6,571 bases of DNA. It comes from an uncultured Oscillochloris sp. (GTDB lineage: Bacteria > Chloroflexota > Chloroflexia > Chloroflexales > Chloroflexaceae). The stretch is taken from positions 1-6,571 of the forward strand of contig CAIRFY010000430.1 of NCBI GenBank assembly GCA_903877945.1, given 5' to 3'. Below the pieces are notes generated by a model, which saw only the letters and a program-made list of their open reading frames with translations, had not been told where the DNA came from and did no database searches. Below, piece after piece: positions 1-4,466 of the stretch. Position 1 is the stretch's first letter. Each line of letters begins with the position of its first letter. The position numbers were made by a program, and so were the translations under genes.

Positions 1-43
1 ACCACGCTGCGGGTGAACATAGCCGATAGGCCGATAGATCTGG

Positions 44-212
44 CAGGGCATGTGCAAAGTCCCGTGATCTCCCCTCACCCCTCACCCCCCAGCCCCCTCT
101 CCCTGAACGGGAGAGGGGGAGTCGAGCGCATCCTGATGCGAAATCTCCCCTCTCCCCTTGAGGGAGAGGGGCAGGGGGTGAGGGGGCCAGGATCGACTTT
201 GCTCATGCCCTG
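44..212. repeat. Nested palindromic repeat (MITE/REP-like)
   Basis: The outer arms, 44-61 and 195-212, are an 18-bp inverted repeat with one mismatch (CAGGGCATGTGCAAAGTC against a copy with A for T). Inside lie C-rich and G-rich arms (71-106 and 147-186) that can pair over distance. Each also folds locally: CCCCCTCTCCC/GGGAGAGGGGG at 94-119 and CCCCTCTCCC/GGGAGAGGGG at 147-171, with loops of about 5 nt. The whole can form one long stem or two hairpins. The open plus-strand frame across it is a by-product of the palindrome. Such C/G-rich palindromes are common between genes in filamentous anoxygenic phototrophs. No transposase is present, so it would be non-autonomous. Confidence 0.75.
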
Positions 213-241
213 ATAGATCCGGCGCTTTACATCGGGCGTAT

Positions 242-337
242 CGCAGAAGAGATACCAGTCACAAACCTGTCAGGTGCGGCCCCACGCGCATCAGGATGCC
301 GAAATATCACCATTGGCCGCACCTGACAGGTTTCAAC
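242..337. repeat. Palindromic repeat family 1, copy 1
   Basis: This is a ~97-bp unit with a perfect 19-bp inverted repeat, AAACCTGTCAGGTGCGGCC at 263-281 and its complement at 315-333, around a ~33-nt centre. The same unit recurs in the same orientation at 919-1016. It lies just downstream of the truncated higA and may mark the breakpoint that removed the antitoxin C-terminus. It could also fold as a transcription-end hairpin, but no T-run follows the stem. Confidence 0.85.
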
Positions 338-371
338 TGGCTCCTTGTCTTTCGGGAAGAAGACCACTCCA

Positions 372-602
372 TCAGCGATCAGAAATCTCTGGGATATACT
401 CATCTTCATATTTCTCGATCAAGACCCCGATGACCTCCATATAGGAGGCGAGAGGATGTGACTCATGCTCGCCGACAACATCAATTAAGGTATCGAGAAT
501 AGCAACCAGCCGCTCATATTCTTGTTCCGTATGTGGAACAAAGAGCAGCGCCGTAAATGACGGCCACAGGTATTGGATGGTTTCCATGTCACTCGTCGTC
601 AT
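372..602 (-). pseudogene. higA: Truncated HigA-type antitoxin (N-terminal half, HTH lost)
   Basis: This encodes a 76-residue protein starting MTTSDMETIQYLWPSF, with the acidic helical stretch typical of the N-terminal half of HigA antitoxins found after HigB toxins (EQEYERLVAILDTLIDVV, then LIEKYEDEYIP). Family members usually continue with a C-terminal Xre-type helix-turn-helix and reach about 120-140 residues. Here the frame stops right after EISDR. The next frame reads ADGVVFFPKDKEPV, which resembles the expected continuation (DADGV-F), so one extra base near 374-376 probably broke the frame; repeat 1 then replaces the rest. The start is chosen because GGAAGGAG lies upstream and the ATG is 4 nt after the higB stop. 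The part that would contact the toxin may survive, while DNA binding and autoregulation should be lost. The family call rests on N-terminal style plus the neighbour. Confidence 0.7.
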
Positions 603-606
603 ATGT

Positions 607-894
607 CTACTCCTTCCATCTCCCCTCATCGTACTCATCGTGCGTGAGGATCGCCCGAATGTAAATTCGTTGACGGTTGTAGTGTATCGCTGCGATAAGT
701 CGTGCCGTATTTCCACCAATGTTAAAAACGGTCAGTTTCCCCACCTGATCAGCACTTGGAAAAAGTGTTCGTAACTCAGCAAACGACCGAATCGTTGCCG
801 GTTTGATCGTGCGATACCAATGGGCAAGTCCCGGCTTTGTATGTGGATGCGCTTCGACAAACTCGTTTAGCCGTTTTCTGGTAATAATGTGCAT
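607..894 (-). CDS. higB: HigB-family toxin, RelE-fold mRNA interferase
   Basis: This 95-residue protein has full HigB-type length. Members of this RelE/ParE-fold family cleave mRNA, usually at the ribosome, and are neutralised by HigA. Visible family features are the start MHIITRKRLNEFVEAHP, the segment IRSFAELRTLFPSADQV, the core VFNIGGNTARLIAAIHYN, and the basic, aromatic end RQRIYIRAILTHDEYDEG. No internal damage is seen. The MHII start gives the canonical N-terminus. A longer frame beginning with TTG at 1029 runs through the upstream palindromic repeat and is rejected as the start. No strong Shine-Dalgarno precedes the ATG. The toxin-first order with the antitoxin 4 nt downstream is typical of higBA. 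An apparently intact toxin beside a broken antitoxin is unusual: either it is silent, the remnant still neutralises it, or another antitoxin does. Confidence 0.88.
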   Translation of the reverse strand: MHIITRKRLNEFVEAHPHTKPGLAHWYRTIKPATIRSFAELRTLFPSADQVGKLTVFNIGGNTARLIAAIHYNRQRIYIRAILTHDEYDEGRWKE

Positions 895-918
895 ATGACA
901 ATGATTCTCGCTACACTT

Positions 919-1016
919 CGCAGAAGAGATACCAGTCACAAACCTGTCAGGAGCGGCCCCACGCGCACCAGGATGCCGAAAGGTCTCCCCTGGCCGCACC
1001 TGACAGGTTTCAACTT
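919..1016. repeat. Palindromic repeat family 1, copy 2
   Basis: This is the second copy of the unit at 242-337, in the same orientation and beginning CGCAGAAGAGATACCAGTCA. Its arms are at 940-958 and 992-1010, with one arm mismatch (GGAGC for GGTGC). The 16 bp beyond the left arm are shared by both copies, so the unit is larger than the palindrome. With copy 1 it brackets the higB/higA pair. Confidence 0.85.
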
Positions 1017-1075
1017 GTTGATCGCTCAACTCGCGTAGCAGTGGCAGCAGTACGGGAATGTCATCCTGAGTAAGC
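1017..1075 (-). pseudogene. hepT: Detached 3' end of hepT
   Basis: Read on the minus strand from 1075, this stretch encodes LTQDDIPVLLPLLREL followed by SDQQ. That is the amphipathic C-terminal helix expected of HepT after LWSI. It is separated from the rest of hepT by the 408-bp element at 1076-1483. Joining 1484 to 1075 restores the frame (WSI-M-LTQDD). No stop codon follows: the frame runs on through repeat copy 2 and into the higB frame. The original hepT end had therefore already been lost or replaced where the repeat joins. Confidence 0.72.
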
Positions 1076-1379
1076 TACCCACCGCTAAAGCTGGTGGGCT
1101 TTACCCTGGCGCTACCAATCCCGTTCTTCGACTGGCATCCGGGTAGTATGGCCTGCTTACGGAGGCCCTGCCGGGCGAACCCGGCAGCGGTTGCATATGC
1201 CGAAGCATACGACCTTCAACCTTTTACCCACCGGAGGTTTCCCCGATGGAACCTGCAAGGTTCAGTTGGAAACGTGCATGGAAACCGTATCCACCGACAA
1301 ATCGGCTTTGTGCCTTCGCACGATAGGGACAGCCTCCTACACGCACAATTGTACCATAAACAGCGGTTTGGCGCAACCC
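1076..1379 (+). ncRNA. Putative orphan omega (HEARO) RNA scaffold
   Basis: By analogy with the complete element, the part between the left-end hairpin and the right-end homology is the omega RNA scaffold. Local stems visible in it include GCCTGCTTACGGAGGC, CTGCCGGGCGAACCCGGCAG and CCGACAAATCGG. In IscB systems the guide is the transcribed sequence immediately 5' of the left end; here that is hepT sequence ending ATGTCATCCTGAGTAAGC at 1075. Overall sequence similarity to the scaffold at 5751-5998 is low outside the first hairpin, so the assignment depends on element ends and position. The 3' limit is approximate. Confidence 0.5.
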
Positions 1380-1483
1380 AATGGGCTAAAGCCGCTGAAG
1401 CAGGGCGCTCCTCCCACGGCTAAAGTCTTCGGCGAGCTCAGCCGAGCCGCTCGTGGGTTTCCGCGCCTAAAGGCAAGCTATCT
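1076..1483 (+). mobile_element. ORF-less IscB/HEARO-type element inserted in hepT
   Basis: The left end begins TACCCACC and forms a hairpin, CCCACC (1078-1083), loop GCTAAAGCT, GGTGGG (1093-1098). This is the same design and loop as the left end of the complete IscB element at 5976-5996. The right portion, from about 1380, aligns by eye with the right end of the IscB element: GGGCTAAAGCCGCT(G/C)AAGC, GGGCGCT, CCTCCCA, GGCTAAAG, TTCCGC, CCTAAAGG. The loop between the right-end arms CCCACG (1413-1418) and CGTGGG (1452-1457) is enlarged. No recognisable IscB reading frame remains. The element is followed directly by ATGA, and excising it restores the hepT frame. It is convergent with hepT. I infer an internally deleted or naturally ORF-free relative of the IscB transposon. 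Confidence 0.75.
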
Positions 1484-1776
1484 ATGATACTCCAGAGCGT
1501 ATCGTTATCAATCCCGAGGTAGGCGTGGATCAGCCGGTTGCGCGTGGCAATGATCAGCCGCCACGGGATCTGCGGGTTGGCATCGCGCACGGTACTCGGG
1601 ATGTGGGTCGCGGCCTCACCGATAAGCTCCAGGTTACGCAAGGTTGCGTCATAGTGGAGTTCACTGGCAACAAAACCCGCCTGGTCACGGTGAGCGGTAT
1701 AGGCGAGTACTTTCTCGGCAAAGACGATCACGTCCTCAAGGTAGAATCCCCAGGGACGCTGCGTAGCCTCAGACAT
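1438..1776 (-). CDS. hepT: HepT toxin (HEPN RNase, DUF86 family), C-terminus replaced
   Basis: This is a 112-residue HEPN-domain protein, the toxin of HepT/MntA type VII systems. Family members are RNases, and the cognate nucleotidyltransferase inactivates them by adding AMP to the tyrosine of the Rx4HxY motif. The motif is intact: R79, H84 and Y86 within TRNRLIHAYLGID. The preceding helices (LRNLELIGEAATHIP, IPWRLII) are also typical. Only residues 1-97 are native; after LWSI the frame enters the right end of the element at 1076-1483 and ends with ~15 transposon-encoded residues (LPLGAETHERLG). The native last helix lies detached at 1017-1075. The start MSEATQRP overlaps the mntA end by 8 nt (ATGTCTGA), indicating translational coupling. 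Activity is uncertain because the C-terminal helix contributes to HEPN packing. Confidence 0.85.
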   Translation of the reverse strand: MSEATQRPWGFYLEDVIVFAEKVLAYTAHRDQAGFVASELHYDATLRNLELIGEAATHIPSTVRDANPQIPWRLIIATRNRLIHAYLGIDNDTLWSIIDSLPLGAETHERLG

Positions 1777-2074
1777 GCACCGCTTCCTTTTCAATGGTCG
1801 GGCGCAGTTCTGCGCGTAACGCCTTCTCCGTCACCAGATCAATCGCGCAGCCGAACACGTCCTCCAGGTAAAACTGAACCCCAAAGTAACGCGCCGAGGT
1901 CGCAGGCCCATCGAAGGCAACCAGAATATCAATATCGCTATCGCTGCGTGCGATGCCATGGACCGTCGAGCCAAACAACGCGAGGCGTATGACGCCGTAG
2001 CGCTGCATCAGGATCGGTTTCGCGTGTCTCAGCACATCAAGCGCCTGTATCGCATTCATATCCAGTGATTCCAT
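1769..2074 (-). CDS. mntA: MntA-type antitoxin, minimal nucleotidyltransferase
   Basis: This 101-residue protein has the minimal nucleotidyltransferase fold. The signature GSx10DxD is complete: G35-S36, then D47 and D49 in SDSDIDILVAF. The third carboxylate is probably D79 in CAIDLV. Known MntA proteins use ATP to AMPylate the HEPN partner HepT on tyrosine and so switch off its RNase activity. The gene overlaps hepT by 8 nt, the usual antitoxin-first arrangement. Two starts are possible: the ATG at 2074, preceded at some distance by AAGGA, or the ATG five codons later (MNAIQALD). I keep the longer one without strong grounds. Nothing looks damaged, in contrast to its partner. Confidence 0.88.
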   Translation of the reverse strand: MESLDMNAIQALDVLRHAKPILMQRYGVIRLALFGSTVHGIARSDSDIDILVAFDGPATSARYFGVQFYLEDVFGCAIDLVTEKALRAELRPTIEKEAVHV

Positions 2075-2149
2075 AAAGCAACACGTTCCTTGCGCCTTGG
2101 CGTCTTTGTGTCAGATCGCTGAACTGCTACGCGGGACTGAACCACGTCC

Positions 2150-2275
2150 CAGGCCAAAATGTGGCATTCTGATGCGCTCAACCTGAAACCTCGCACCTGA
2201 AACCTTATGGCGACCAGGGCGAGTAGCCCAGTGAGCGGGGGGTTGGTGGGTCAGGTTCATGGGCAGGCTCCTCAG
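2150..2275. repeat. Repeat family 2, copy A
   Basis: This 126-bp unit starts CAGGCCAAAATGTGGCAT and ends GGTTCATGGGCAGGCTCCTCAG. It is nearly identical to 3194-3326 in the same orientation, differing at a few bases and by a 7-bp GAAACCT micro-duplication present only in copy B. It begins 16 bp beyond the xisI stop. The reverse-strand frame MNLTHQPPAHWA seen in both copies is a consequence of the repeat, not evidence of a gene. No transposase or tRNA-like structure is seen. Confidence 0.85.
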
Positions 2276-2291
2276 TGTTCGGAAAGAAGAC

Positions 2292-2627
2292 TCACTCAGG
2301 TGCAAACTCGGTAAACTGACGGCGAAATGGCACATGAAATGCTAAGACAATATCGGTTTTCGGAACGCCTCGTTCCACAAGGCGGTGCGCAATTCCTTCT
2401 TCCGTTCCATCGTGTTGAATCCAGATTTTTCCATCTTTAATATCAATATGGAAGACGCACCCATGAATGCGCTCGTATCCATTCCAGCCGACAGTAAGCA
2501 GTTGATAGTGGTCATGGGCAAGATCGCTAATTTGCTCAACATCAACCTGTCCATATGATGGACGATACTGACCATATTCACTCAACAAGTCATGAATATA
2601 ACTCCGATACAACGTCACGTTATCCAT
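2292..2627 (-). CDS. xisI: XisI-family protein
   Basis: This 111-residue protein has the full usual XisI length. XisI and XisH were named in Anabaena/Nostoc as factors controlling excision of the fdxN element by the XisF recombinase; most homologues sit far from any such element and their biochemical role is unknown. Recognisable family blocks are LYRSYIHDLLSEYGQYRPSY at the start, HDHYQLLTVGWNGYERIHGC in the middle, and IDIKDGKIWIQHDGTEEGIA followed by DIVLAFHVPFRRQFTEFAPE at the end. The start codon lies inside xisH (13-nt overlap) and has a strong Shine-Dalgarno seven bases upstream. No XisF-type recombinase occurs in the window, so a general XisH partner or antitoxin-like role is as plausible as excision control. 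Confidence 0.93.
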   Translation of the reverse strand: MDNVTLYRSYIHDLLSEYGQYRPSYGQVDVEQISDLAHDHYQLLTVGWNGYERIHGCVFHIDIKDGKIWIQHDGTEEGIAHRLVERGVPKTDIVLAFHVPFRRQFTEFAPE

Positions 2628-3031
2628 TGAAAAACCTCCTGTCGTTCAGGATGATAAATAACGAGCTTGACATCATACTGCTCGACCACACCTCTGGTAA
2701 ATGCAAGCGTAAAAAATGTTTGATAAATGTCCAACGGCACAGCTAAAAATAAAACTCGTGATGGCTCTTTTTGCTTTAAAGCGAATCGGTAGTTCAGAAA
2801 CTGACCAAGTGCGCTATGAAATTCGCTCACTACGGAAGCCCCAAGGAAACTCTTGACCTCCACTGCAATCGTATGTCCTGCTTTCTCAGCAGCAATCAAT
2901 TTCTCTGCCCCCAAATCAATATAGAGGTCAACACCACCGAATTGGACAACCAACGGATCGTCGGTAATTGTCCACCCATCGACAATTAAGGCTTGTTTGA
3001 CGGCTTGGTGGAACACATCACGCGCTGCCAT
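2615..3031 (-). CDS. xisH: XisH-family protein, endonuclease-like fold
   Basis: This 138-residue protein has the full usual XisH length. XisH belongs to the PD-(D/E)xK nuclease-like superfamily. The expected pattern is visible: D39 in YIDLGAEKLIAAEKAG, then E58-x-K60 in IAVEVKSF. Family blocks around it include DVFHQAVKQALIVDGWTITD at the start and EFHSALGQFLNYRFAL after the core, with the end VFQWIT. It is the first gene of the xisH-xisI pair, with a 13-nt overlap. The start MAARDVFHQ matches the family N-terminus; the nearby Shine-Dalgarno is weak. The gene has no obvious damage and lies with xisI between two direct copies of repeat family 2. Cleavage activity has not to my knowledge been established for the family. 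Confidence 0.93.
   Translation of the reverse strand: MAARDVFHQAVKQALIVDGWTITDDPLVVQFGGVDLYIDLGAEKLIAAEKAGHTIAVEVKSFLGASVVSEFHSALGQFLNYRFALKQKEPSRVLFLAVPLDIYQTFFTLAFTRGVVEQYDVKLVIYHPERQEVFQWIT
2635..2640 (-). promoter_or_regulatory. Strong Shine-Dalgarno of xisI inside xisH
   Basis: The minus strand reads AGGAGG, then 7 nt, then the xisI ATG. This is a near-ideal ribosome binding site within the last codons of xisH. It fixes the xisI start and suggests xisI is translated at least as well as xisH, as expected if the partner must be in excess. Confidence 0.8.
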
Positions 3032-3193
3032 GGCTACACCATATTCCTATCGGACGTTTCCTGCATCGCGGTTGATCGTCCGGCCCAAGAACGCATCAGA
3101 CAAGGTTTCAGGTGCAAGGTTTCAGGTGTCAGACGCAGCGCACCAGGAAGCCTTGCATATGCCAAAACTGTAACGTATTCGCGAACCATGTTT
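3032..3193. other. Spacer upstream of xisH with small repeats
   Basis: No gene is seen. It holds two tandem 14-mers, AAGGTTTCAGGTGC (3102-3115) and a copy ending in T (3116-3129). They are the inverse complement of GCACCTGAAACCTT at 3244-3257 inside repeat copy B, so copy B may extend leftward as an imperfect inverted repeat. A promoter for xisH should lie here or within copy B, but no convincing -35/-10 pair was found. Confidence 0.5.
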
Positions 3194-3326
3194 CAGGCCA
3201 AAATGTGGCATCCTGATACGCTGAACTTGAAACCTGAAACCTCGCACCTGAAACCTTATGGCGACCAGGGCGGGAGGCCCAGTGAGCGGGGGGTTGGTGG
3301 GTCAGGTTCATGGGCAGGCTCCTCAG
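3194..3326. repeat. Repeat family 2, copy B
   Basis: This 133-bp unit is the direct repeat of 2150-2275. The only length difference is one extra GAAACCT in the TGAAACCT-rich part near 3227-3256. Copies A and B flank the xisI/xisH pair. A third partial copy shares 26 bp exactly with this one at 6289-6314. Confidence 0.85.
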
Positions 3327-3335
3327 CGGACGCTA

Positions 3336-3360
3336 CCGGAAGTACACATCCGTACTCCGG
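3336..3360. other. Hairpin just downstream of the nuclease-like gene
   Basis: CCGGAAGTAC and GTACTCCGG pair around ACATCC with one bulged A. The stem lies about 15 nt past the stop codon of the minus-strand gene at 3375. It could help end transcription, but no U-run follows in that direction, so I do not call it an intrinsic terminator. Confidence 0.4.
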
Positions 3361-3374
3361 CAAGGGCCGTGATG

Positions 3375-3992
3375 TTACGGGCGATAGCTCGCCGTATCAA
3401 CGTGCATGGCTTCCACATCTACAAGCTGCAAGGTATGATCAAGAACAATAACGAAGTCAAAAGGAAAACCTTCAGGTTCTACCATACCTTCCTCATGTGA
3501 TTGGTCTGAGCCTTCTGCATTGAGTTTGACCGCAACAGTGCCTGTTCCGGCCACACGCATCTGTGTATGGTCAACATCAACAGACGTAATAGTTACATCA
3601 GAAACATCCTCAACAGATGTATGTGTTGAAAGTTCAGCAAGAACACCCATATGATTTAGGAAAGCGTTCGAGAGGATATGTTCAATACCATCAATCTCAA
3701 TATTCTTTTCTTTGGGTGGGGTAATGACAACAAGATGAAACTTCCCGCCTAAACGATGAACGACTTCACTCCGCATCTGGCGCACCTGATCATTCCGCTG
3801 GTCAGTCCAATGACCAAGTTTAAAGGCCACAACGACCAATTCATCCCCTTTACGCGCAACAAGATCCGCCTGTAGATGACCAAGGGGAGTTTCTGTCGTA
3901 ACCGCATAGCCCTGGTTCGCATAGTTACTGGCCGTCTCCTCGATTGCAGCATGTAGCCAATACTTTGTCGCAATTTCCTGTCGAATATGCAT
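3375..3992 (-). CDS. PD-(D/E)xK-like protein, operon partner of the RusA-like gene
   Basis: This 205-residue protein starts MHIRQEIATKYWLHAAI. The N-terminal ~110 residues look like a PD-(D/E)xK nuclease fold: a leading helix, then ETPLGHLQADLVARKGDE with D43, then the strand LVVVAFKLGHW with K58. The position normally held by the catalytic acid of ExK is alanine (A56), so it may be catalytically dead or use another acid. After FHLVVITPPKEKNIEIDGIE a C-terminal ~90-residue beta-rich region (VTITSVDVDH, VAGTGTVAVKLNAEGSD, FPFDFVIVLDH) looks like a separate domain that I cannot name. The gene starts 1 nt after the stop of the RusA-like gene (TAA-C-ATG), with AGAGGA upstream, so the two are cotranscribed. 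A role in binding or processing branched DNA is inference from the partner only. Confidence 0.65.
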   Translation of the reverse strand: MHIRQEIATKYWLHAAIEETASNYANQGYAVTTETPLGHLQADLVARKGDELVVVAFKLGHWTDQRNDQVRQMRSEVVHRLGGKFHLVVITPPKEKNIEIDGIEHILSNAFLNHMGVLAELSTHTSVEDVSDVTITSVDVDHTQMRVAGTGTVAVKLNAEGSDQSHEEGMVEPEGFPFDFVIVLDHTLQLVDVEAMHVDTASYRP

Positions 3993-3993
3993 G

Positions 3994-4395
3994 TTACAGA
4001 TCCTCTGGTATTGCTTGGCCAAAGCGAAACATACGCTGATGTAACCCTCCGAACTCAACATACAGAACGTGATCCTCAGTTCCTATCATCTCTATAAAAC
4101 TATCAGCAACCATATCCGGCATCCTTGACAGATCAAAGGCCGTCATGTCTGTACTTCTCAAATCCACAACACCCGCATGGCGCAACTGAATTGATCGGTC
4201 ATCATTAAACGCCACACCCTCCAACGCATCCCACACTGGTTTGCTCAAATTGTCTGCATCAAGCTGGTTATTTCTCTTGTGAAAATAATAGACAATGCCA
4301 TAAAGAACCCCGTCCATCAATTCTTGATCAGGATAATACGCCTGATACGAGTGCCTGATCCGTTCCTGGAAATTACTTGTCCCTTTTGCATTCAC
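3994..4395 (-). pseudogene. RusA-like Holliday junction resolvase, 5' end displaced by IscB element
   Basis: This 133-residue frame from a GTG covers most of a RusA-family endonuclease, an enzyme that cuts four-way DNA junctions as a dimer. The family core is present: D46-A-D48-N-L-S-K52-P-V-W-D-A-L-E-G-V, then FNDD (D65/D66), matching the acidic residues and lysine of the RusA active site. The first beta-strand, usually ending PVSxN, is missing here. It is found at 5999-6040 beyond the IscB transposon, and joining the pieces gives a 147-residue protein reading RSVSVNAKGTSN across the junction. The residual frame may still be translated, because the transposon end supplies GGGGAG 6 nt before the GTG. 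Loss of the first strand probably harms folding. It is followed after 1 nt by the PD-(D/E)xK-like gene. Confidence 0.82.
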
Positions 4396-4466
4396 GGATT
4401 ACTCCCCTTTAGGGGCGGAAGCCCAAGAGCTTTAGCCTTGGGAGGAAGCGCCCCGCTTGAGCGGCT
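4396..4466 (-). other. Right end of the IscB element: two hairpins
   Basis: Between the iscB stop and the junction lie the hairpins CCCAAG, loop GCTAAAGCT, CTTGGG (4422-4442 read on the minus strand) and CCCC-TAAA-GGGG (4404-4415). The loop is identical to that of the left-end hairpin (5976-5996). Subterminal hairpins at both ends are typical of IS200/IS605-related elements, in which a TnpA transposase acts on single-stranded ends. The terminal bases read TAATCC before GTGA. Confidence 0.65.
4402..4407 (-). promoter_or_regulatory. Transposon-supplied Shine-Dalgarno for the residual rusA frame
   Basis: The minus strand reads GGGGAG, 6 nt (TAATCC), then GTG at 4395. The sequence belongs to the right end of the IscB element, while the GTG is native codon 15 of the interrupted gene. 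Spacing is good for initiation. Confidence 0.5.

Noticed and set aside
13..213. Open plus-strand frame across the first palindrome
   Set aside because: Composition is Pro/Ser/Gly-rich and follows directly from the C/G-rich inverted repeat; no Shine-Dalgarno or family resemblance.
200..260. Minus-strand translation WYLFCDTPDVKRRIYQGM, vaguely like Cas2 or the PP-loop FCDT strand
   Set aside because: Too short, mostly encoded by the repeat unit, and lacks the ordered motifs of either family.
895..1029. N-terminal extension of HigB from a TTG start
   Set aside because: The extension is the translated palindromic repeat plus the hepT tail; the family N-terminus begins at MHIITRK.
1094..1487. 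Two overlapping plus-strand frames as a TnpB or IscB remnant
   Set aside because: No RuvC, HNH or zinc motifs; the frames cross the RNA hairpins and right-end repeats of the element.
1769..2074. CRISPR or other array among the repeats of the window
   Set aside because: Repeats occur as two or three dispersed units of about 100 bp, not short repeats with regular spacers.
3129..3311. Conserved minus-strand frame MNLTHQPPAHWA in both family-2 repeats
   Set aside because: Conservation is explained by DNA identity of the repeat, downstream parts diverge completely, and no ribosome site is seen.
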